DNA from: a virus | Virus record (IMG/VR): IMGVR_UViG_3300011114_000582 | Span: 1-56,931 of that record | Length of the DNA: 56,931 nucleotides | Strand: one strand, 5' to 3' | In this document: in pieces, positions 15,676 to 25,652 of the stretch | Numbering within the stretch: the stretch's first letter is position 1 | Layout: the number at the start of each line of letters is the position of its first letter | Notes under the pieces: generated by a model | Database searches by the model: none | What the model was told of the DNA's origin: nothing | The model's input: only the letters and a program-made list of their open reading frames with translations | Program-made: the position numbers and the translations under genes

Positions 15676-16311
15676 ATGACTGCCGCGTCGGTGATGACCT
15701 ACGACTCCCTTGTTGAAAACATCCAGTCCTATCTGGAGCGTAACGACACCGCTACTCTCGACAAGATCCCTCTCTTCATCATGCTCGCCGAGCAGGTGAT
15801 CGCGTCCAAGATCAAATTCCTTGGTAACTTGACCGTCAACACGAGTAACATGGTGGCCAACAACGCCGTGATCGCGAAGCCCGCTCGGTGGCACAAGACA
15901 GTATCGATGAATATCACAGTAGCCGGTGAGCGTCAGCCCGTGCTCCTGCGCAAGTACGAGTACCTTCGTAACTATGCTCCGGACCCCACCGAGACTGGGA
16001 TGCCGAAGTATTACGCGGACTACGATTATTCGAATTGGCTCGTCGCCCCCACGCCCGATTCCGCGTACGACTTCGAGGTGTTGTACTACGAGCGGGTGCA
16101 ACCACTGGACTCAAGTAACCAGACGAACTGGTTCACGGTATATGCACCGCAAGCATTGCTCTACGGCTCGCTCTTGCAAGCGATGCCATTCCTGAAAAAC
16201 GACGATCGTATTCCGATGTGGCAAGCGCAATACGACGCTATCATGGCCACATTGAGCGAGGAGGACAAACTCCGTGTCGCTGATCGCCAAGCTATTGCGG
16301 TGGATTCATGA
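15676..16311 (+). CDS. Phage adaptor protein (SU10-like head-tail connector)
   Basis: A 211-residue protein with the layout of short helical adaptors of podoviruses: SLVENIQSYLERNDTATLDK at the start, IMLAEQVIASKIKFLG, then a beta region with VLLRKYEYLRNYAPDP and the conserved-type GMPKYYADYDYSNWLVAPTP. QALLYGSLLQAMPFLK forms the terminal helix. Such proteins form a ring below the portal. Another adaptor-like gene lies 9 kb upstream, so this virus has two, as P22-like tails use stacked rings. It is the first gene after the strong promoter and overlaps the next gene by 4 bases. Confidence 0.75.
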   Translation: MTAASVMTYDSLVENIQSYLERNDTATLDKIPLFIMLAEQVIASKIKFLGNLTVNTSNMVANNAVIAKPARWHKTVSMNITVAGERQPVLLRKYEYLRNYAPDPTETGMPKYYADYDYSNWLVAPTPDSAYDFEVLYYERVQPLDSSNQTNWFTVYAPQALLYGSLLQAMPFLKNDDRIPMWQAQYDAIMATLSEEDKLRVADRQAIAVDS

Positions 16312-17543
16312 GCTACGTCAGTCCATTCACCGGTGACGTCATTCAGCCGACAGATGTCAGCTTTCGGTCTGTAACGCTTTCGGCCAATACTCAGCTCCAA
16401 TGGCCCGTTAACGGCAACACGAACACGGACTACGCTACCCGAATTATGCAGGTAACGGCGACGGCGGGGGGCCTCAGCCTCTACATGCCGCCTGCAAACC
16501 AGAACTCGGTGGGCAATGATGCGCTGATCCGCAACATTGGCTCGAACACGTTCACCGTCAAAGACTATGCGGGCACGAACACCATCGTGTCGATTGCGGC
16601 GGGCGAGTCTAAGTACATCTACATCACGACGAACCCCGATGCTCAAGGCACTTGGGGCAATATCTCATTCGGCACTGGAACATCTTCTGCTGACGCCGCG
16701 ACACTTGCGGGTTATGGACTTGTAGCCAGTGGTGCAACACTGAATCAGAGCCACCCAAGCGCGGCGATAACTAGCGGCTCCACGTTTGCGACGACCGATC
16801 GAGCACAGACTCGTATGTGGTCAAGCGGATCTGGTACTGCCACACTCCCACTTTCCGCGACACTTGGTAATAACTGGTTCACACTATTTAAGAACGACGG
16901 TTCGGGATCTTTTACGATTTCTTGCTCTGGTGCTGAACTGATCGATGGGAACTCGACCAAAACGTTCAACCCGTCAGAATCTGCGTTCATTGTGTGTACT
17001 GGAACTGGTTATGTAACGGTCGGCTACGGCGTTAGCTCACAATTCGTATTTACTGCCTTAACCAAGAATGTTACCGGCGGCAGTTACGTATTGACGAACA
17101 ACGAAGCCGCAAACACGATTCAAGAATATGTCGGCAGTCTCGTGAGTAATGTGACTGTGACGTTCCCGCCCGTAGTGAACTTGTACGTGATCTCGAATCA
17201 AACGACCGACAATGGTTACAGTTTAACTATTACGACTGGACTTGGATATACAGCTATAATTCCTCCGGGTCAGCAAGCTACATTGATCTGCGACGGCACT
17301 AATTTCCTCAATGCCAACACTACCCAAGCGGGCGCGACTTCGGTCAGTCTAGTAGATGGCACAGTTGGTACTCCATCGCTCAACTTCGCGGCTGAAACTA
17401 GTACAGGTATTTATCGTCCCGGCTCTGGTCAACTCGGTATTTCGGTGCTTGGTACTGAAATCGTGAATGTGAATGCCAGTGGTGTTGATGTCACTGGCGT
17501 TGGTACATTCTCCGGCGGCATCGCAGGAGGTACGTTCACATGA
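16308..17543 (+). CDS. Tail fibre / tailspike-like protein
   Basis: A 411-residue Ser/Thr/Gly-rich beta protein. The N-terminus (YVSPFTGDVIQPTDVSFRSV) suggests an attachment domain. The middle has repeated beta motifs (GLSLYMPPANQNSVGNDALI, TIPP-type loops and VTFPPVVNLYVISNQT). The C-terminus (AAETSTGIYRPGSGQLGISV to GGIAGGTFT) is of the type that precedes tail-fibre ends in phages. The final GGTFT resembles the end of the 812-residue fibre. It sits between adaptor and nozzle genes and overlaps both by 4 bases. Confidence 0.68.
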   Translation: MSYVSPFTGDVIQPTDVSFRSVTLSANTQLQWPVNGNTNTDYATRIMQVTATAGGLSLYMPPANQNSVGNDALIRNIGSNTFTVKDYAGTNTIVSIAAGESKYIYITTNPDAQGTWGNISFGTGTSSADAATLAGYGLVASGATLNQSHPSAAITSGSTFATTDRAQTRMWSSGSGTATLPLSATLGNNWFTLFKNDGSGSFTISCSGAELIDGNSTKTFNPSESAFIVCTGTGYVTVGYGVSSQFVFTALTKNVTGGSYVLTNNEAANTIQEYVGSLVSNVTVTFPPVVNLYVISNQTTDNGYSLTITTGLGYTAIIPPGQQATLICDGTNFLNANTTQAGATSVSLVDGTVGTPSLNFAAETSTGIYRPGSGQLGISVLGTEIVNVNASGVDVTGVGTFSGGIAGGTFT

Positions 17544-19525
17544 CCAAAAAGGTCTTTGCCCTTGATACAAAACCCGGCGTCCAGCGCGACGGTACGATAT
17601 TCGACAAGCAGTTTTACAATTCCGGCCGCTGGGTACGCTTTCAGCGTGGGCGTCCACGCAAAATCGGCGGTTATCGCGAGATCGTTAACGACTTGGCTGG
17701 TCCTTCTCGTGGCATCTATCTCAATCCCCAGCAGAATTTCAACAATGTGTTTAGTGGTTACTCGGACGGCCTTCAGCTCCTGCCTATTAACAATAGCGGC
17801 GTGGGTTCCGGCATCACTGACATGACACTCACTGGGTTTACTCCCAGTGATTACAATCTGTGGCAGTTCGACACATTTTACGACGTGAGCGGATCGGGCG
17901 ATAACCTACTCTTAGCGCATCCCGGCCAGAATCTCGCACTGATCGATAACAACGTCAATACGCCAGTGCTCGGCGGTTCCGTTACCGGTACTAGCCTGAG
18001 TCCGATCGGAGTATTCACACAGGTCGCCGCGACAATCACATCAGGCTCTCCAAACATCACACTGTCCACTGCGAATATTCAGATCGGAGCGGGACAGTCG
18101 GTGTCCGGCACTGGTATTCCAACTGGTGCGACCGTGGTGTCAATCACTACAACGGCTTTGGTGATCTCCGCGCCAGCCACGGCGAATGGATCCTCAATTA
18201 CGTTAACATTCGACAATAATATTTCGGTGTCTGGTGGTGTAGTGACACTTCACCCCTATGTATTCGTGTACGGCAATAGCGGTCTGATTAAGAACTGCTC
18301 GGCTGGCAACGCACAGGATTGGGTATCGGCTGATGCCAATGAGGTGTCGGTGGCTACCGGCAAGATCGTGCAAGGCCTCCCAGTGCGTGGTGGTTCGAAC
18401 GCTCCATCCGGACTCTTTTGGAGCTTGGACTCACTTATTCGCGTGTCCTATATTGGCGGTGTGGGCACTCCTCCACAGTTCTGGCGATATGACCTGATTT
18501 CGAGTCAATCCTCGATCTTGTCCTCGCAGTCCGTCATCGAATACGACGGCGTGTACTATTGGTGCGGCGTCGATCGATTCCTGCTCTACAATGGTGTCGT
18601 TAAAGAGATTCCGAATACGTTTAACCAGAACTACTTCTTTGATAACCTGAACTACGCACAACGCGAAAAAGTGTGGGTATCTAAGGTCCCACGGTTCGGC
18701 GAGATTTGGTGGTTCTACCCACGCGGCGACGCGACTGAATGTACAGACGCGATCATTTACAACGTGCGCGAGAATTGCTGGTACGACGCTGGCGAATCGG
18801 TCGGTGCACAAAGGTCTGCCGGTTACTTCTCGCAGGTGTTCCACTATCCAATTACTGCTGAATGGAATACGAATGCTACTGGTGGCGTGCTCGAGTTCAC
18901 ACTAACTAATGCGGGATCTGGGTATACTAACGGTACGTACAACAACCAGCCATTGACCGGCGGTATTGGCACAGGAGCAACCGCTAACATTGTGGTCGCC
19001 GGTGGCGTCGTAACTTCCGTCGTAATCAATGGTCACGGCACCGACTACACAGTCGGCAATGTGTTATCCGCCGCGCTCCCTGCCGGATCGAATTTCGCGA
19101 TCACCGTAGATTCCTTGATGAACTTCGTGTCGCTGTGGCAAAACGAGATCGGCACTGACAAAGTACAGGGCGCGACTGCGCTGGCGATCGAATCGTACTT
19201 CGAGACCAACGACCTCGGGTGGGTGTCGGGCGGTCCTGCACAGCCCTCGCCCGAAGGCCTGAACAAGGCATTACACCTCGAACGTGTAGAACCCGATTTC
19301 GTACAAGCGGGCGAAATGGAGCTGTACGTCACAGGACGTCCATTCGCTCAAGCCGATGATGTGACCACTGGCCCCTATCTCTTCAACCCCGACACACGCA
19401 AGATTGATATGCGTGAACAACGTCGCGAACTGCGCCTGAAATTCGTGTCGAATGTGGCGGGCGGTAACTACCAACTTGGTCGTGTGATCCTCGACGCTGA
19501 CACTGGCGATGTGAGACCGTACTAA
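17540..19525 (+). CDS. P22 gp10-like tail nozzle / stabilisation protein
   Basis: A 661-residue protein with the features of the P22 gp10-type packaged-DNA stabilisation family: KPGVQRDGTIFDKQFYNSGR at the start, then GRPRKIGGYREIVNDLAG. The beta-propeller-like core contains YNLWQFDTF, SQSVIEYDGVYYWCGVDRFL and IIYNVRENCWYD. In P22 this protein forms the tube under the adaptor ring that closes the DNA channel and carries the tail needle. A Gly-rich insert (SGSPNITLSTANIQIGAGQS) and a second one around residues 450-500 add extra beta domains. It follows the adaptor and fibre genes. Nozzle function is from family resemblance. Confidence 0.74.
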   Translation: MTKKVFALDTKPGVQRDGTIFDKQFYNSGRWVRFQRGRPRKIGGYREIVNDLAGPSRGIYLNPQQNFNNVFSGYSDGLQLLPINNSGVGSGITDMTLTGFTPSDYNLWQFDTFYDVSGSGDNLLLAHPGQNLALIDNNVNTPVLGGSVTGTSLSPIGVFTQVAATITSGSPNITLSTANIQIGAGQSVSGTGIPTGATVVSITTTALVISAPATANGSSITLTFDNNISVSGGVVTLHPYVFVYGNSGLIKNCSAGNAQDWVSADANEVSVATGKIVQGLPVRGGSNAPSGLFWSLDSLIRVSYIGGVGTPPQFWRYDLISSQSSILSSQSVIEYDGVYYWCGVDRFLLYNGVVKEIPNTFNQNYFFDNLNYAQREKVWVSKVPRFGEIWWFYPRGDATECTDAIIYNVRENCWYDAGESVGAQRSAGYFSQVFHYPITAEWNTNATGGVLEFTLTNAGSGYTNGTYNNQPLTGGIGTGATANIVVAGGVVTSVVINGHGTDYTVGNVLSAALPAGSNFAITVDSLMNFVSLWQNEIGTDKVQGATALAIESYFETNDLGWVSGGPAQPSPEGLNKALHLERVEPDFVQAGEMELYVTGRPFAQADDVTTGPYLFNPDTRKIDMREQRRELRLKFVSNVAGGNYQLGRVILDADTGDVRPY

Positions 19526-19785
19526 TGGCGAACATTCTTAATCCCACTCAGGTCTATGACCCTCGTTACCACACTTTCGAGTCGTGGGCGTGCCTTATGT
19601 GTGAACTCTACGCTCCACAACAGCTCTCGATTCCGGACGCAAGCACTGACTGGAAAGATTGGGGTGCGGGCTTGAAAGCGATCGACGTCTTCACGAATGA
19701 GGGTATTCCCGGGCCTTACCAGTTCGATGATTGGCAAGAGTGGGCCGAGCAACTCGTTAACGCTGTTAACCCTGCGGTGAACTAA
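19525..19785 (+). CDS. Small protein between nozzle and ejection genes
   Basis: An 86-residue acidic, tryptophan-rich protein (HTFESWACLMCELYAPQQLS, DASTDWKDWGAGLKAIDVFT, FDDWQEWAEQLVNAVNP). It starts on the last base of the nozzle gene stop and ends one base before the giant protein gene. Proteins of this pattern occur at the same position in other environmental podoviruses. Role unknown; it may be a chaperone or a minor virion part. Confidence 0.66.
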   Translation: MANILNPTQVYDPRYHTFESWACLMCELYAPQQLSIPDASTDWKDWGAGLKAIDVFTNEGIPGPYQFDDWQEWAEQLVNAVNPAVN

Positions 19786-19786
19786 C

Positions 19787-22700
19787 ATGGCACTCTACGA
19801 ACAACTCTCCGCCGCTAGCACCCCCGAAGATATTGCCGCCGCCTATAACGAATTCGTAGGCCTCGCAGGTGGTGATACTGCCGCTGTGCAACAACAAGCA
19901 ATCGATTATCTGAGCACGCTTGGAATTGGTGCCCCCACCATCTCGCAAGCCTACAATATCTACTCGCAACCGCAGGCTGAAGCCCCTGCAGTGCAATCAC
20001 CGCTGGCTACTGTCGCTGGCACTTTGTCGAAGGCGAATAGCGATACAGTCTCGAATGCTCCAGCTAATGTTTTAGGTGGTGTGATTTTGGCTGGGGACAG
20101 TTGGCTAGCCGGTGATGAGAAAACTAATCTTGCAAACTCGGCTTTCGGTCAAAATGTTACTAATGTGGCAGTTGGTGGATACAAGACACAAGATGTCTTA
20201 AATCAGCTTAATGCATTCGAAAGTCAAGGCGGCACATTCGCTCCCGGCACTACTGTGGTGCTCGATATTGGTGCGAATGACATAGCGTCCGGCGTTGATC
20301 GTGATACGGTACGTAGTAATATTAACGAAATCGTCTCAAGATTAGATGCGGTAGGCGTCAATGTCGTTTTGTCTGGTGCACCAACCGCTACTTCGTATGC
20401 AGATGCGATTGCACGTTCAGATTTAAAAATGGATGATCTGTACAGGGATGTTGCAAGCAATAATAGCAACGTCACCCTTGTTGATGCGATGTCTGGATTG
20501 CTGAACGACAAGACTTTGATGGATGAAAGTGGGTTTCATTTAAAAGATGATGCCTCCAAAGCTTTATTCATTAACCAACTCGCCGACGCCTATCAAAGCC
20601 TCACCCCATTACAGAAAACGGCAGTATCGAATAAAGTGGCAGATGCTGGTTCATCTGATCCCGCTAGTTTAGCCAAAGCGATTGACGAAGTCGCTGGAAC
20701 TAATCTAGCCACGACATCTACCAAGTCTCAAGCTGTAGATTTGACCAAAGCTACTGATTTGAATAATGGGACATTTCTTACTCCGTCTGGGCAAATCGTC
20801 GACTCCGAAGGTAGTTTAGTAAAAGATACAGGTTCGTCTGCTACTGCTACATTAACTCAACAAATACTCGCACAAAATCTTACCGATAAATGGTCGGGTC
20901 AAGGTTACGGAACAGCTCAGGCCAATGCCGCAGACATGGCCGGGATTATGGCAAGTATCGGGATAACCGATATAAATCAATTCGGTGAGATCACAAAAAC
21001 TATCCCAGCGTATTATATTGATACTGAGAATGGTCAAGAGTATGTCCCAGAGCAAACTGTTAAAACTTACGGAAATAAGCTGACGGGTCAAGAGGTGCCA
21101 AACACCTATAGCGAACGCCAGACGGGTAATGCTTGGGGCGGCACATTCGCTGGGTCAGGTAATACAGGCTATCGTGTGCAATTCACACCCGATGGGAAAC
21201 CGATCTTTTATACGACTGGAGCTTCAAGTAGCGATATTGGCCAAATCGCCCCATTCCTCGCGATAGCTCAATTCATCCCGGGTGTTGCCCCATTTGCCAT
21301 GGCCCTAAACGCCGCGATCGCTATTGACCAAGGTGACGTGCTCGGCGGTCTCGCAAGCATGGCCGGTCTTGGTGGATACACTGATATCGCCACCGGCTTG
21401 CGCGTAGCGAAGGCTATCGACCAAGGCGACATGGGTGCGCTGGCGATGTCGCTGTTGCAAAACGAGACAGTGGGCCAGATGGCTGGTAGCACGATGCTTA
21501 CCGATACGATCTCACTTGCCGACGCTGGAAATGCGTACAGTGTGGCCGATAATGTGAGCAAAGGAAATTACGCTGGTGCTCTGAATTCACTCGGTACGCT
21601 TACAGGTAGCGCCGATACTAAGACTGCAGGAGCCGCACTGAATCTGGTTAATGCGATTAATTCGGGCAACGAAGTCGCCATTATTAACGCCGTGGCTGGA
21701 CTTAACAACACGATCAAAGCGGCTGACAATCTTGCGAATGCTAACATCGCCAAGTCCGTAGCCACCAGTGTGTCCAGTGGTGCCGATGCATTCGTACAAG
21801 CCAAGCAAGCTGGTGCGACAGATGAGGATGCGTTGAGTGCCGCCAACACTGTGACCGGTACGACCAAGACTACTCAAGTCACCGATAACCGTGCGCAGAA
21901 TACACTAAACCTTGATAATGCGGACGTTAATTCGCTCGATGAGGCCGCCGCACTCGCGATTGCTAAAGGCAACGATTCATTCACTGTGGACGGCAAGACT
22001 TACATTGTGAACAAGGCGACCGGTGATCTGCCCGCAGACGAGAAGCAAGCGGCTGACACTCGACTTGTAAAGAGCTACTTGAACTCGCTGGGCAAGACTG
22101 ACGTGGCTCAGCTCACTGACGCAGAGCGACAAAATTACCTGAATAATTACGACAAGTTTACTGCTGGTGGTACTGGCGTACTCAAGGCCGCTACACTCGC
22201 CGACGTATTGAGTGGTAATTCAACGTACAGTGCGGCTGAATCGATCGAGAACAGTAAATATACTAACCCATTCACGGTCGAGGTCAGGGGAGTGGGTAGC
22301 ACCGGGGTTGAGACTACCCCCGAAGTCTCGAACGTCGCTAAGGCCGGTGACGAGCTAACTAAGTGGGCGAATAGTCTCACGGGACCTGAGGCCGATACGA
22401 TCAAGCAATTGATTTCCACCACCTCCGGCTTACTTGGCGAGCAACTCGCAGATATCGGTACGGCCGCCAGCCAAACCGGGCTAGTTGGCCGCTACAACGC
22501 GTTGGTGCAATTCGGTCAACAGCTAGAGAAGGTCGGTAAAGACCTCGAAATTCCGGCGGTTACGGCCGCAAACCAGAATTTCTGGGACAAAGTGCAAGCC
22601 GAAGAGGGCTACACCGGCAAGCTCGCCGCCGCGCTGAAAGCTATTCAAGAACAGCCATTGGCGCTCGTCGCCGCCGCTAAAGAGGTGGGTCAAGAGGCAC

Positions 22701-24676
22701 TGCCGATGCTCCTCGGCGGAGCCGCGTTCAAGTATGGCGGCAAGATGCTCGGCGTACTCACTGACATGAGTGCCAATGCGCTCGAGTCCATGGGTTCGAA
22801 TAATCGCCAAACATTCAATGACGAGCTGGCTAAGGGCACCCCTGCTGATCAAGCCGAGAAGATCGCGGAACGTAATGGTATCCTCGCTGGTGCGATCACG
22901 ATGGGAACCGCTGGGCTGGTGGACACGACCCTAATCAAGTCTTATGAGAAAGCACTTGAGAAGTTCACTGGCCGCGTGGCGGCTGGGGCTGGCAAAGAAT
23001 TCCCCGAAGAGAGCTTCGAGGAACTGGCGATCGCGTTGGCTACCGGAGATGACCTTAACACTGCGCTCACCAAATCGGTGATCGGCGGCTTCACAGGTGC
23101 CAAGGCATCTGGCACGATTTCCGGAGTCAGTGGTACATCACACGGCAGTGTTAATACCGAATTGAAGAACGCTTTCGCTGAGCAAGGCCTCACCTCCACC
23201 GATGGTTCTTTCCGTCCCGAGACTATCACGAAGATTACTGACACTGGTGCAGGCACTACAGGTGGCAAGACCACCGTGACTGAAGTTGATACAGGTGCGA
23301 GCACTAATGCGGCCACGGATTTTGCGTCGATCTTCGAGACGACCGGCAATACTACGCAAGCTGTCGATTCCTCAGTGAGCAATGCTGTAAGCAACGGCGC
23401 GAATGTGGATACCACCATCTCCTCTGTCGTGAACGCCGCGACCAACACCGGGGCTAATGCCAACGCTGTCGCCGCCACCGCCGCCAATGCCGCAGTGCTG
23501 TCGGGTGCGAATGTAACCACGGCATCCAACGCCGCTACAACAGCCGCGTCCAATGTGACCACGGGTACTAACACCACAACCGGTGCGAATACCAACACTG
23601 GTACAAACGCGAACAGCAATACGAGCACCAACGCCAACACCGGCGTGACTACCAACACCACAGTCGATACTAATACGAACTCGGCGACTACGACGACGAC
23701 TAACACGAATACCAACACGAACACGTCAGTCAACACGAATACTAATACGAATATTAATACTACGGTTAACACTAACAACAACACCGGTATTAATACTAAC
23801 ACCACAGTGGATAACAACACCGGGGTGACGACGAACACGGTGACTGACACCAACACGAATACCACCGCTACGATTACCACCAACACCGACACGGGTGAAG
23901 TGACCAGTGTGGACGGCCCGGTGACTGTGATTAACAAAGACGTGGTCAAGATCGGTGACACAGTAGTCAATATCAACACGGGCGAGGTGCTCGACCCCAG
24001 CGTTGTCACCAAGACCACGCCGGTTACTAAGACTCCCACCACCCCTTCTACTCCTTCCAAGCAGGTGTTGATGGGTGGTTCGGGCCTCATTGAACCCACT
24101 TACGCCGCCAAAGACCACGACATCTCGGAGACGTGGCTCGGTGGCCGATTCCGAAATATCGCCCCGCTTGCCGGGATGGGAATACTAATGCCGGAGAGCA
24201 CCCCTATGTTCCAAGAAACACAAGCACTTTCTGCCCTGCGCCGTGCCGCCGGACTCGAAGACGAGGCCAAGAAGCCCGAAGCGGACTATTACGCCTACGG
24301 CACAGAGCCGTCCTACTCGAAAGTCCTCGAGCCGTTCATGAACGGGGGGACTGTACAGAACCATGCCGACGGTGGTAAAATAATGGCTTCTCCACTCATG
24401 GCGGCGTCAGGCGGCGATGTACCACACAAAGGCTCACACTACGTGCAAGGCGCAGGAGGCGGCCAAGACGACCTTATCCCCGCCAAGCTCGCCGATGGTG
24501 AATATGTCTTCGACGCTGAAATCGTGGCCGCACTGGGCGACGGTTCGAACAAAGAGGGTGCCAAGAAGCTGGATGCAATGCGGGAAGCAATCCGCAAGCA
24601 CAAGCGTGGCGGTTCACTCAAATCAATTCCTCCCAAGGCTAAATCGCCCTTGGCATATCTGAAAGGCGCATTATGA
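19787..24676 (+). CDS. Giant ejection-type protein with SGNH esterase domain
   Basis: A 1629-residue protein. Residues about 97-275 form an SGNH/GDSL hydrolase-like domain: block I GVILAGDSW (Ser105), block II NVAVGGYKT, block III VLDIGANDI (Asn164), and a late MDESGFHLKD with His251. The usual Asp three residues before the His is Ser248; Asp246 and Glu247 are near. Such domains deacylate sugars or lipids, so this one could act on the cell envelope. Hydrophobic helices lie at about 485-560. A low-complexity Asn/Thr tract spans about 1258-1370. The C-terminal block (GGGQDDLIPAKLADGEYVFD) recurs in phage ejection-type proteins. It is the largest gene and the first of four in a putative ejection operon. 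Confidence 0.72.
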   Translation: MALYEQLSAASTPEDIAAAYNEFVGLAGGDTAAVQQQAIDYLSTLGIGAPTISQAYNIYSQPQAEAPAVQSPLATVAGTLSKANSDTVSNAPANVLGGVILAGDSWLAGDEKTNLANSAFGQNVTNVAVGGYKTQDVLNQLNAFESQGGTFAPGTTVVLDIGANDIASGVDRDTVRSNINEIVSRLDAVGVNVVLSGAPTATSYADAIARSDLKMDDLYRDVASNNSNVTLVDAMSGLLNDKTLMDESGFHLKDDASKALFINQLADAYQSLTPLQKTAVSNKVADAGSSDPASLAKAIDEVAGTNLATTSTKSQAVDLTKATDLNNGTFLTPSGQIVDSEGSLVKDTGSSATATLTQQILAQNLTDKWSGQGYGTAQANAADMAGIMASIGITDINQFGEITKTIPAYYIDTENGQEYVPEQTVKTYGNKLTGQEVPNTYSERQTGNAWGGTFAGSGNTGYRVQFTPDGKPIFYTTGASSSDIGQIAPFLAIAQFIPGVAPFAMALNAAIAIDQGDVLGGLASMAGLGGYTDIATGLRVAKAIDQGDMGALAMSLLQNETVGQMAGSTMLTDTISLADAGNAYSVADNVSKGNYAGALNSLGTLTGSADTKTAGAALNLVNAINSGNEVAIINAVAGLNNTIKAADNLANANIAKSVATSVSSGADAFVQAKQAGATDEDALSAANTVTGTTKTTQVTDNRAQNTLNLDNADVNSLDEAAALAIAKGNDSFTVDGKTYIVNKATGDLPADEKQAADTRLVKSYLNSLGKTDVAQLTDAERQNYLNNYDKFTAGGTGVLKAATLADVLSGNSTYSAAESIENSKYTNPFTVEVRGVGSTGVETTPEVSNVAKAGDELTKWANSLTGPEADTIKQLISTTSGLLGEQLADIGTAASQTGLVGRYNALVQFGQQLEKVGKDLEIPAVTAANQNFWDKVQAEEGYTGKLAAALKAIQEQPLALVAAAKEVGQEALPMLLGGAAFKYGGKMLGVLTDMSANALESMGSNNRQTFNDELAKGTPADQAEKIAERNGILAGAITMGTAGLVDTTLIKSYEKALEKFTGRVAAGAGKEFPEESFEELAIALATGDDLNTALTKSVIGGFTGAKASGTISGVSGTSHGSVNTELKNAFAEQGLTSTDGSFRPETITKITDTGAGTTGGKTTVTEVDTGASTNAATDFASIFETTGNTTQAVDSSVSNAVSNGANVDTTISSVVNAATNTGANANAVAATAANAAVLSGANVTTASNAATTAASNVTTGTNTTTGANTNTGTNANSNTSTNANTGVTTNTTVDTNTNSATTTTTNTNTNTNTSVNTNTNTNINTTVNTNNNTGINTNTTVDNNTGVTTNTVTDTNTNTTATITTNTDTGEVTSVDGPVTVINKDVVKIGDTVVNINTGEVLDPSVVTKTTPVTKTPTTPSTPSKQVLMGGSGLIEPTYAAKDHDISETWLGGRFRNIAPLAGMGILMPESTPMFQETQALSALRRAAGLEDEAKKPEADYYAYGTEPSYSKVLEPFMNGGTVQNHADGGKIMASPLMAASGGDVPHKGSHYVQGAGGGQDDLIPAKLADGEYVFDAEIVAALGDGSNKEGAKKLDAMREAIRKHKRGGSLKSIPPKAKSPLAYLKGAL

Positions 24677-25644
24677 GCATCCTCCAAGGTGATCCTCTAC
24701 CGAATATCACGACTACCAAAGAGGTAGAGACCAAGGGTCCCGACTGGTACAACCAATACCTCGAGAGCCTCGCCGCCCCCGGCACCGAATTGCTCGGCAA
24801 GACCGGTGCAGAGCTGGTCGCACCCATGTCCGAACTCCAGACCGGGGTGCTCGATACCGCCAAGTCGGGCGGGTTGGGTGGCTACGAGACGATGCTGGGC
24901 GAAGCTCAAGACACGGCACGACTCGCGGCCGCTGGCGTCACACCCGAGATGATCCAAGGGTTCATGAATCCCTACACCTCCGGTGTGGTCGACGAAATGG
25001 AGCGACTCCAACAGCAGAATCTTCAGCGTTCACTGATCCCCTCGCTCAAAGGCGCATTTGCCGGTACTGGTGGTGTGGGTAGTCAACGGATGTTCGGCGC
25101 GATGGGCCAGATGGGAGCGGACGTTCAGGCGAACTTGCTCGGTGCACAGACTAAGCAATTGGCATCCGGCTACGACAGCGCACTGAAAGCGGCGATGGAC
25201 CAAGCTAATCTCTACCGCTCAGCGGCCGAGACCGAAAAGGGACTTGCTACCACCGAACTTGACGCGAAGCTTAAAGAACTCGAGCGCATGTACAGTCTTG
25301 GTGGCGAGGAGCAGAAGCTGGAGCAGGCCCAGATTATGGCACCACTCACTGCCGCTACTGGTGCGGCCAATGTGTTCTCGAATGTCAAAGTGCCGAGCAC
25401 TGTGTCCGAGGAAGCCAACGCTCCGATCCCCGGCGCCTACTCCACGTCGCCGCTGGCCCAAATCGCCGGTCTCGGTTCACTGTTCGCCGCCGCACCTAGT
25501 GGCACAAGCGCCGCGTCGGGATTTGGCAATGCAATCAGCTCGTTGGGTTCCTCACTGAGTAATATTTTCAGTGGTAACAATAACCTTTTGAATCAACGTG
25601 TTAACATGCCATCTGATATTACTCAGATGGACTGGGAATCTTGA
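24673..25644 (+). CDS. Putative ejection / internal virion protein
   Basis: A 323-residue protein that overlaps the giant gene by 4 bases. Its N-terminal half has APGTELLGKTGAELVAPMSE, GFMNPYTSGVVDEMERLQQQ and then AFAGTGGVGSQRMFGAMGQM. That last stretch is a glycine-hinged helical motif I associate with minor tail or internal proteins of podoviruses. The middle (about 150-240) is helical and Ala/Gln/Glu-rich. The C-terminus is Ser/Gly-rich and low in charge. It is likely released into the host with DNA. Family recall is incomplete, so the function is inference. Confidence 0.65.
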   Translation: MSILQGDPLPNITTTKEVETKGPDWYNQYLESLAAPGTELLGKTGAELVAPMSELQTGVLDTAKSGGLGGYETMLGEAQDTARLAAAGVTPEMIQGFMNPYTSGVVDEMERLQQQNLQRSLIPSLKGAFAGTGGVGSQRMFGAMGQMGADVQANLLGAQTKQLASGYDSALKAAMDQANLYRSAAETEKGLATTELDAKLKELERMYSLGGEEQKLEQAQIMAPLTAATGAANVFSNVKVPSTVSEEANAPIPGAYSTSPLAQIAGLGSLFAAAPSGTSAASGFGNAISSLGSSLSNIFSGNNNLLNQRVNMPSDITQMDWES

Positions 25645-25652
25645 GGTAAGCT

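Noticed and set aside
22942-24099. Long minus-strand open frame (385 codons) over the Asn/Thr tract of the giant protein
   Set aside because: It is the antisense of repetitive ACN/AAY codons, giving a Val/Leu-rich artefact without ribosome site or family likeness; the + strand gene is continuous.
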